DNA from: Gammaproteobacteria bacterium UBA3067
GTDB lineage: Bacteria > Pseudomonadota > Gammaproteobacteria > Pseudomonadales > UBA3067
Direction: 5' to 3'
DNA: 17,724 nt
NCBI GenBank assembly: GCA_002366835.1
Contig: DFBZ01000144.1
Coordinates: forward strand, 1-17,724
Shown: positions 1 through 5,879 of the stretch, piece after piece
How the letters are laid out: the number at the start of each line of letters is the position of its first letter
Numbering within the stretch: the first letter of the stretch is position 1
The notes under the pieces: generated by a model
Seen by the model: only the letters and a program-made list of their open reading frames with translations
Databases searched by the model: none
Told to the model about the DNA's origin: nothing
Program-made: the position numbers and the translations under genes

Positions 1-420
1 TTTTGCAGCAAGGGTTTTGGCTTGCATGGCGGAATGGAAGGATTGAGCAACAACCTTTAACAGGCGGTCATTAGGCGCATCATGCAACAATGCGTCGATG
101 ACCTTGGATGAAATACAAAGGGAACGAATGGTGTCAAAGCCAATCATACTGATTGCCCTGCTAATAGTGTTTGTGCGAACTCCAGTCTTGTTGTAGTGGG
201 CGCTGTTGGATATTCTAATAATACGTGAGGTTAAATTTGGATCCTCTAGCACCACTTTTACCAGCTCCGCGACACTCGCCTCACTACTGGCCGTTAAGCC
301 CCCCAGGTGCTGAACAGAATGGGCAAGCGCAGGCATCTCTTTACGTGCCAGGCGGTTTACCCAGTCCTTGGTTCCGTAGGGGATGTTTACTTTATGCGCG
401 TCTGAGGCCATACAATCCAT
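1..420 (-). CDS. HDOD-domain protein, N-terminal part (runs off the left edge)
   Basis: The minus-strand frame is open from an ATG at 420 through base 1, so the first 140 codons are visible and the rest is outside the window. The protein begins MDCMASDAHKVNIPYG and continues with MPALAHSVQHLGGL, then VVLEDPNLTSRIIRISNSAHYN and ISRAISMIGFDTIRSL. This is the usual order of an HDOD domain: a P-x-L helix, a 'DP-LT-R-L-N-S' segment, and an 'I--A---LG---I--L' segment. HDOD proteins are HD-like helical domains without the metal-binding HD pair and usually act in signalling or regulation, often with a second output domain, which cannot be seen here. A second in-frame ATG at 411 is possible; neither start has a strong Shine-Dalgarno sequence. 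The gene is transcribed divergently from the M16 peptidase gene. The family call is firm; the specific role is unknown. Confidence 0.85.
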   Translation of the reverse strand, partial: MDCMASDAHKVNIPYGTKDWVNRLARKEMPALAHSVQHLGGLTASSEASVAELVKVVLEDPNLTSRIIRISNSAHYNKTGVRTNTISRAISMIGFDTIRSLCISSKVIDALLHDAPNDRLLKVVAQSFHSAMQAKTLAAK

Positions 421-640
421 GTGATAAATGTTTCTTTCTGAGAGGGGTATTATTTGTTGTTACGCATATCTGCATTAAAAACCAGCAAAGCTAACTAAGG
501 TAATACCACCATAGGAGTTTTATACCTCTCTTATCAGACTAGACCAAAATACAGTAACTACCGTTTATTTTTAGCGGAAATCAGTCAGTTAAAACTCTAT
601 ACTCCATTCAACTTATTTCCATAAGACAGAGGCTATTCCA
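421..640. other. Divergent intergenic region between the HDOD gene and the M16 peptidase gene
   Basis: This 220-bp AT-rich spacer must carry the promoters of both divergent genes. A -10-like TATACT lies at 598-603, about 38 nt before the peptidase start, but no good -35 sits at the right distance, so I do not call a promoter. I see no RNA gene or further coding sequence here. Confidence 0.5.
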
Positions 641-3427
641 TTGAACCATCTCGCTTTATTACGACTTTTTCAAGGCCCATTCAAACACACATTGTTCGCA
701 TTATTCGCTTGCCTTTGTTTACAAGCTTCTCCCCTTAATGCTGAAACAGAGGGCAGTGAAATCAGTGTTCCCTTTGAAAAATTTACGCTGAGTAACGGTT
801 TAACCTTGATCGTACACGAAGACCACAAGACACCCATTATTGGCGTCTCCATTTGGTATCACGTGGGATCTAAAAATGAACCGCCACATAAAACCGGTTT
901 TGCGCACCTGTTTGAACACTTGATGTTTAATGGCTCGGAAAACTATAACGATGACTATTTCAAAGCCCTGAAAGATGCAGGCGCCAGCAGCATTAACGGC
1001 TCCACCACCAACGATCGTACAAACTACTTTCAAATTATCCCCACTTCCGCTCTGGAACGTACATTATGGTTAGAATCTGATCGCATGGGCCACTTCCTCG
1101 GTGCACTCACCCAGGAAACACTCGATGAGCAACGCGATGTGGTTAAAAATGAAAAAAGGCAGCGGGAAAACCGCCCCTACGGCAAAATATGGAGCCATAT
1201 CGCCCAGCGCACCTACCCACCACAACACCCTTATTCCTGGCCCGTGATCGGCTCAATGGCCCACCTGGATGCAGCCAGCCTTGATGATGTAAAGCAATGG
1301 TTTAAAGACTACTATCACCCCGCCAACGCTACTATCGTGTTAGCGGGAGACATAACTCCGGCAGTAGCAAGGGAAAAGGTAGAGCTTTATTTTGGTAATA
1401 TCAAAGCCGGCTTACCCGCCTCACAGCTCGTAGATTGGCCAGCCAAAAAAAGCGGGTCGGAGCGTGAACGTATTTATGACAAGGTACCCCGAAGCCGTAT
1501 TTATATGGTGTGGAACACTCCCGGCATGACCCATAACGATGCCGACTTGCTCGACCTCGGCATGGCAGTGCTTGGCGGCGGAAGATCTTCACGCTTGTAT
1601 CAACGTCTGGTACACAAAGAGCAGCTCGCCACCAGTGCTTATGCTTATTATATGGGCAGGGAAATTGGCGGCCAGGTTTGGCTAAGCGTTGATGCCAAAC
1701 CCGGAGCATCATTGGTGCGTATCGAAGCCATCATTAACGAAGAGTTGGCGCTTTTCCTTAAAAAAGGCCCCTCCAAACAAGAGCTCGACCGAGTAAAAAC
1801 CAGCCAACTCGCTGACTTTATCCGTAGCATCGAGCTGGTAGGAGGAGGTAGCGGTAAATCAGGTTTACTGGCCTATGGGCAGCTCTACTTCAATGACCCT
1901 GCCTATTACAAAAAAAGCATCGCAGCCACAGAAGCGGCAGGCAAGCGGGATGTACGAGGGGCTGCCCAGCGCTGGCTAAGTGATGGCAGGTATACGCTGG
2001 AGGTTCTGCCGCCTCCCAAACGCGGTATTTCTCAGCTACAAGCATCGAGAGACAAACTTCCCGAACTCGGCCCTGCACCCGAATTCCATACACCACAATT
2101 CCAACGCGCCGAGCTGGATAACGGCCTGAAGATTCTGTTCGTTAAAAGAGGGGCTACGCCTCTGGTAGAAATGGCTTTGCAAATGAATGCCGGTTACGCC
2201 GCAGATTCCCTCAGCAAACTGGGTAACGCCCACTTTAGCCTTTCCATGCTGAAACAAGGTACACAAAACCGATCAAGTCAGGAGATAAGCCAGCAAGAAG
2301 AGATGCTGGGTGCCCGTATCGGCACTGATAACACCCTTGATACATCCATGGTGAGACTTTCATCTCTGAGTAAAAACCTGTCTGACTCCATGGCACTTTT
2401 TGCGGACATAACACTCAACCCGCTATTCGCCTCCGAAGACATTGAGAGAAAACGCAGCCTTATTTTGGCCGCTATCGAAAGTGAGAAAGCGAGCCCCACT
2501 CGCATGGCACTAAGAACCCTGCCACCATTACTGTATGGTAAAGATCACGCCTACGGTATTCCTCTCACTGGCACAGGCACAACAGACTCCGTCAAACTCA
2601 TCCAGCAACAAGACCTGATAAATTTCCACAAGACCTGGCTGCGTCCCGACAATGCGACGCTCATCGTCGTCGGCGACTCTTCCCTCGAACAAATCAAAGA
2701 CCTCGCTCAAGCACAGTTTGGAAAATGGCAAAATCCGGAAACCGCCTTACCTGAAAAACACCTAAACGAGGTTTCTTTACCCGAAAAAGCACGCATCTAC
2801 CTCATCGATAAACCCGGTTCAGAACAATCCATGATCATTGCAGGGCATATCGCCCCCTCACCCCAGGTTGAAGAGAATACCGCCATATCCCTGATGAACA
2901 GTATTTTTGGTGGCAGCTTCACCTCCCGGCTCAACCTCAACTTGCGCGAAGACAAAGGTTGGGCCTATGGCACAGGTAGTTCAATTTCCAGCGCCAACGG
3001 CCAACGGCCCTATTTTATCTATGCGCCTGTCCAAAGTGATAAAACAGCCGAATCCATGGTAGAAATATTAAAAGAGCTAAACGCATATTTAGCTGATAAA
3101 CCGGCAACACAAGCGGAGCTTCAATCTAATGTCAAAGACCGCATTTTAAGCCTGCCGGGGCAGCTTGAGTCGTCCTCGGCCCTGCTTTCTGCCATTACAG
3201 AACTGCAACGCCTCAATCGCCCCGATGATTACCTCACTCAATACAAAGAAAGACTGGAGTCGGTGAATCTGGAAAAACTCAAAGACGCAGCCCAAAAAAC
3301 GCTGCATCCAAACAAACTGACCTGGGTCATTGTGGGTGATAAGAAAAAAATTGAAGATAAAATAGCGGCTTTGGGGATCGGTCAGATTTCTACTATTGAA
3401 AACACTGAGCCCGCGAGCACCCAATAG
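641..3427 (+). CDS. Secreted M16 family zinc metallopeptidase (two-domain, pitrilysin/insulinase type)
   Basis: The 928-residue protein starts at a TTG preceded by a purine-rich AGACAGAGG (624-632). Residues 1-34 form a signal peptide with a hydrophobic core (LFALFACLCL) and a likely signal peptidase I site after PLNA, so it is periplasmic or secreted. The N-terminal half has the inverted zinc motif H89-x-x-E92-H93 (HLFEH) and the distal zinc-ligand glutamate E171 in VVKNEKRQ, 78 residues downstream, as in pitrilysin. The second half (from about residue 485) repeats the fold, but the motif has decayed to NAHFSLSML. It keeps the 'SRLNLNLREDKGWAYG' segment that closes the active-site chamber. 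This is the normal architecture of M16 proteins with one active and one structural half. Expected activity is degradation of small peptides. The next gene starts 36 nt downstream, so co-transcription is plausible. Substrate is unknown. Confidence 0.93.
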   Translation: MNHLALLRLFQGPFKHTLFALFACLCLQASPLNAETEGSEISVPFEKFTLSNGLTLIVHEDHKTPIIGVSIWYHVGSKNEPPHKTGFAHLFEHLMFNGSENYNDDYFKALKDAGASSINGSTTNDRTNYFQIIPTSALERTLWLESDRMGHFLGALTQETLDEQRDVVKNEKRQRENRPYGKIWSHIAQRTYPPQHPYSWPVIGSMAHLDAASLDDVKQWFKDYYHPANATIVLAGDITPAVAREKVELYFGNIKAGLPASQLVDWPAKKSGSERERIYDKVPRSRIYMVWNTPGMTHNDADLLDLGMAVLGGGRSSRLYQRLVHKEQLATSAYAYYMGREIGGQVWLSVDAKPGASLVRIEAIINEELALFLKKGPSKQELDRVKTSQLADFIRSIELVGGGSGKSGLLAYGQLYFNDPAYYKKSIAATEAAGKRDVRGAAQRWLSDGRYTLEVLPPPKRGISQLQASRDKLPELGPAPEFHTPQFQRAELDNGLKILFVKRGATPLVEMALQMNAGYAADSLSKLGNAHFSLSMLKQGTQNRSSQEISQQEEMLGARIGTDNTLDTSMVRLSSLSKNLSDSMALFADITLNPLFASEDIERKRSLILAAIESEKASPTRMALRTLPPLLYGKDHAYGIPLTGTGTTDSVKLIQQQDLINFHKTWLRPDNATLIVVGDSSLEQIKDLAQAQFGKWQNPETALPEKHLNEVSLPEKARIYLIDKPGSEQSMIIAGHIAPSPQVEENTAISLMNSIFGGSFTSRLNLNLREDKGWAYGTGSSISSANGQRPYFIYAPVQSDKTAESMVEILKELNAYLADKPATQAELQSNVKDRILSLPGQLESSSALLSAITELQRLNRPDDYLTQYKERLESVNLEKLKDAAQKTLHPNKLTWVIVGDKKKIEDKIAALGIGQISTIENTEPASTQ

Positions 3428-3463
3428 AACACCCTTTTAATCGTAAAGCAGGCCTATTAGATT

Positions 3464-5158
3464 TTGACTGAATTCGATCTATGGAAATTCGTTGCGGGTT
3501 TGGGCGTATTCCTGTTCGGCCTTCAATTGCTGGAAAAAGCCATTACCAAAGTAATTGGCGGCCAGCTTAGGGGCTTCCTACGACACCAAACCAAAAACCA
3601 CTTTACCTCTCTTTTAGCGGGCACAGGAGCCACCGCCCTACTTCAAAGCAGTTCGGTGGTATCTTTAATGGTTCTGGCTTTTGTCGGCGCCGGCATCATC
3701 GAAATGAAAAATGCCCTGGGGATTATATTTGGCGCAAACCTTGGCACCACATTCACCGGATGGATTGTCACTACCCTGGGGTTTAAACTCCACATTGATA
3801 GCTTAGCCCTACCGTTAATCGCTATTGGTAGCATGGGAAGGCTATTCTTTACAAAGAAGAAGCTTCTTTCTTCCTTCACGTTTTCATTAGGTCTTGGGTT
3901 TTTACTACTGGGGCTCGACTATATGAAAACCAGCATCGAAACCCTCACAGAATTATTTAATATCGACTTGTTGCGCGGTTACAATGCCTTCGTCTTTCTA
4001 TTTGTTGGTATCATTTTTACCGCCATTATTCAATCCAGCTCCGCAACCATGATGATCACGCTCAGCGCCCTTAATAGCGGCATTGTAGACCTTCACAGCG
4101 CTGCGGCACTCATCGTCGGGGCAGATCTTGGCACCACAAGCACTGTCCTGCTCGGGGCTATTAAAGGAAGCGCAGCCAAGAAACAAGTTGCTATGGCGCA
4201 CCTGCTGTTTAACTTGGTCGCCACTACCATTGCATTTTTATCCATGCCTCTACTCATCGCTTTGATAACAGACTATACGAATATTGAGAACCCGCTTTAC
4301 ACCTTGGTGGCATTCCACAGCAGCTTTAATTTAATCGGTATAGTTATCTTTATCCCATTAATAAATCCGCTGGCTTCTTTTTTAGAAAAACGCTTTGTAA
4401 AAGAAGATCAGCAATATTCGTCCTATTTATACCAGGTACCGACCACCGTAACGGATGCGGCTTTAACAGCCTTGAATAAAGAAACAAAAAATCTCTTGCG
4501 CCATGTCACACAGCTCAATGTTAAAGCATTAAAGATAAGCGTTCACCAAGAAAAAAGGCCCACTTTACCAGGAAGCCATGCGGCGCTCAGTTTTTCAAAA
4601 TACTACGAACTGGTAAAGGAGATTGAAGGAGAAATTCTGGATTACGGACTCACGCTGCAAAAAAAACCCTTAAACGCCAGCGCCACAATACAAATAAATA
4701 ATCTTATTTCTGCAACCCGAGATGCGGTTATGGCTGCAAAATCTCTGAAGGATATTCGTCACAACCTTAGCGTACTGAGACATTCCAATGATTCAAATTT
4801 GCAGAAATTTCATCAGTTGATTTATGAGTTTGAAACGTATTATTACCAGCAGCTAATCGCATCATGGGAGGTAGAACACCATAGTCTTCTGGCCGACAAC
4901 CTGGCGAACTTGTACTCCGAAAATGGCGATTTCTACAACCAGTGCCTAAAGACCATCTACAAAGGCACTCTGGACTCAAGAGTCGCAGCAGATGAAATAC
5001 AAATATCCAGCCTGTTAAACGTTAGCCGAGAAGCCTTCACCTCGAATTTAAACCTGCTTAATAGCTTTAAAGCTTATCGCTTACCCAAGCATGCCATTGA
5101 TGAGTTTCAAAATAGCCTTGCTACACAAAGCGAGACTGATCAAGGTCTTTCCGATTAA
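3464..5158 (+). CDS. Na+/phosphate cotransporter family protein (NptA/YjbB type) with PhoU-like tail
   Basis: The protein has 564 residues. It starts at TTG 3464, which gives the family-typical beginning MTEFDLWKFVAGLGVFLFG; a weak ribosome site (AAAGCAGG) lies about 11 nt upstream. The membrane part (about residues 8-310) shows the internal duplication of Na/Pi cotransporters. Q61-SSS and Q190-SSS are the two substrate- and sodium-site motifs, each followed about 26-30 residues later by GANLGTT (90-96) and GADLGTT (219-225). From about residue 320 the protein becomes a soluble, helical cytoplasmic region resembling PhoU helices. Members couple sodium entry to phosphate movement; the YjbB group has been linked to phosphate export and homeostasis. 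Direction of transport and the true substrate are inferred. The gene probably shares a transcript with the M16 peptidase gene. No intrinsic terminator follows the stop. Confidence 0.9.
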   Translation: MTEFDLWKFVAGLGVFLFGLQLLEKAITKVIGGQLRGFLRHQTKNHFTSLLAGTGATALLQSSSVVSLMVLAFVGAGIIEMKNALGIIFGANLGTTFTGWIVTTLGFKLHIDSLALPLIAIGSMGRLFFTKKKLLSSFTFSLGLGFLLLGLDYMKTSIETLTELFNIDLLRGYNAFVFLFVGIIFTAIIQSSSATMMITLSALNSGIVDLHSAAALIVGADLGTTSTVLLGAIKGSAAKKQVAMAHLLFNLVATTIAFLSMPLLIALITDYTNIENPLYTLVAFHSSFNLIGIVIFIPLINPLASFLEKRFVKEDQQYSSYLYQVPTTVTDAALTALNKETKNLLRHVTQLNVKALKISVHQEKRPTLPGSHAALSFSKYYELVKEIEGEILDYGLTLQKKPLNASATIQINNLISATRDAVMAAKSLKDIRHNLSVLRHSNDSNLQKFHQLIYEFETYYYQQLIASWEVEHHSLLADNLANLYSENGDFYNQCLKTIYKGTLDSRVAADEIQISSLLNVSREAFTSNLNLLNSFKAYRLPKHAIDEFQNSLATQSETDQGLSD

Positions 5159-5482
5159 CACCCTGGGCTTCAAAAACCTCTTATTTATTATATAAACTGT
5201 TAACCAAAGTAAGACTTTACAATTTATTACATTGCTAACATTCTTGATTTATTTCTTGCACCAGTGCTTCACTACAAATTTTTTACATCTATAATCAATA
5301 GCTTATAGCGAACTATATTTATAACAAAGTTATATTGACCTTTTGAGAAGTGCACATTTTACGCTTCCTTAACTGCTTAGCGCATATAAAACCTTGATGG
5401 CAAAAAAATAATCATGATAGAGTTCTCGCACAGCTCGGGAATGCACTTAGCCACTTCATAATAATAACCACAGGGAATAAGT
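5159..5482. other. AT-rich intergenic region upstream of the tandem small lipoprotein genes
   Basis: This 324-bp spacer has no convincing coding sequence. It contains an inverted repeat (5320-5334) directly abutting a TTGACC (5335-5340) that could be a -35 element, and a good ribosome binding site (CAGGGA) just before 5483. The -10 opposite TTGACC would be TTTACG at 5358-5363, which is poor, so the promoter is not assigned with confidence. No terminator for the upstream transporter gene was found. Confidence 0.5.
5320..5334. promoter_or_regulatory. Perfect 6-bp inverted repeat abutting a -35-like TTGACC
   Basis: TATAAC-AAA-GTTATA is a perfect palindrome with a 3-nt centre. The next six bases (5335-5340) are TTGACC, a near-consensus sigma70 -35 element. 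The position would suit an operator for the downstream small lipoprotein genes. However, such AT-rich palindromes arise easily by chance in a spacer of this composition, and the matching -10 is weak. Confidence 0.25.
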
Positions 5483-5617
5483 ATGAAAATAATCAAAACT
5501 CTCTCTTTTCTAAGCGTTTTAGCATTGGCATTAACAGGTTGCCAGATTGGCGTACTCAGCGCTGATATAGGTATCGGTTTTGAACAAGGTGCTTATGTCG
5601 TGTCCGACACGCAGTAA
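5483..5617 (+). CDS. Tiny lipoprotein, copy 1 of a tandem pair (44 aa)
   Basis: A 44-codon gene with ATG at 5483, preceded by CAGGGA at 7 nt spacing. Residues 1-19 form a lipoprotein signal: basic MKIIK, a hydrophobic core, then the lipobox L-T-G-C20. Processing by lipoprotein signal peptidase would leave an acylated 25-residue peptide, CQIGVLSADIGIGFEQGAYV plus VSDTQ. The downstream gene encodes almost the same mature peptide. Over codons 20-41 the two differ at 11 synonymous positions but only one amino-acid position (I22/L22), which is strong evidence that this is translated and under protein-level selection. Q21 follows the acylated cysteine and there is no Asp at +2, so by the Lol rule the peptide should be sorted to the outer membrane. 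I do not recognise a family. The arrangement of two tiny tandem lipoproteins resembles entericidins, but the sequence does not match well enough to use that name. Function is unknown. Confidence 0.85.
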   Translation: MKIIKTLSFLSVLALALTGCQIGVLSADIGIGFEQGAYVVSDTQ

Positions 5618-5675
5618 GCCCTACATTACACATTACTTAAATAAATAGCTAAATAAATAACCATTGGAGATCACT

Positions 5676-5804
5676 ATGAAACTAATCAAAATCACTTCTT
5701 TACTGGCCGTACTTTCTTTGACTCTCACTGGTTGTCAGTTGGGTGTTCTTAGCGCAGATATCGGCATTGGTTTTGAACAAGGTGCTTATGTAGTATCTGA
5801 ATAA
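5676..5804 (+). CDS. Tiny lipoprotein, copy 2 of a tandem pair (42 aa)
   Basis: A 42-codon gene with ATG at 5676 and a TTGGAG ribosome site 7 nt upstream, 58 nt after the stop of copy 1. It begins MKLIKITSLLAVLSLTLTGC, a lipoprotein signal with lipobox L-T-G-C20. The mature peptide would have 23 residues ending GAYVVSE. The duplicated unit includes the leader: both genes carry AATAACCA followed by a purine-rich ribosome site and an ATGAAAnTAATCAAAA start. The signal core has diverged more than the mature part, as expected if only the mature peptide is constrained. A strong terminator begins 9 nt after the stop, so the pair probably forms a short, well-expressed transcript. The mature part has a Gly/Ile-rich stretch (ADIGIGFEQGAY) with no cysteine besides the lipid anchor. 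Family and role are unknown. Confidence 0.85.
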   Translation: MKLIKITSLLAVLSLTLTGCQLGVLSADIGIGFEQGAYVVSE

Positions 5805-5812
5805 GGCTATAT

Positions 5813-5856
5813 GAATTAAAAAAGGGAGGATTTTAAAACCCTCCCTTTTTTAATTC
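5813..5856. terminator. Strong bidirectional intrinsic terminator
   Basis: A perfect 17-bp inverted repeat (arms 5813-5829 and 5840-5856, 10-nt loop) has a GGGAGG/CCTCCC core flanked by A6 and T6. It therefore reads as a hairpin plus U-run on both strands. It lies 9 nt after the second small lipoprotein gene and 23 nt after the stop of the convergent VWA gene, so it serves both. Confidence 0.93.
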
Positions 5857-5879
5857 AAACTTGTTTTAAACTTGGCCAA

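Noticed and set aside
225..494. 89-codon plus-strand reading frame
   Set aside because: It lies mostly opposite the HDOD coding sequence, is Pro-rich without any domain, and has no ribosome site; it is a shadow frame.
5483..5804. Calling the small lipoproteins entericidins
   Set aside because: Size, lipobox and tandem layout are similar, but the mature sequence lacks the usual entericidin pattern, so only the analogy is noted.
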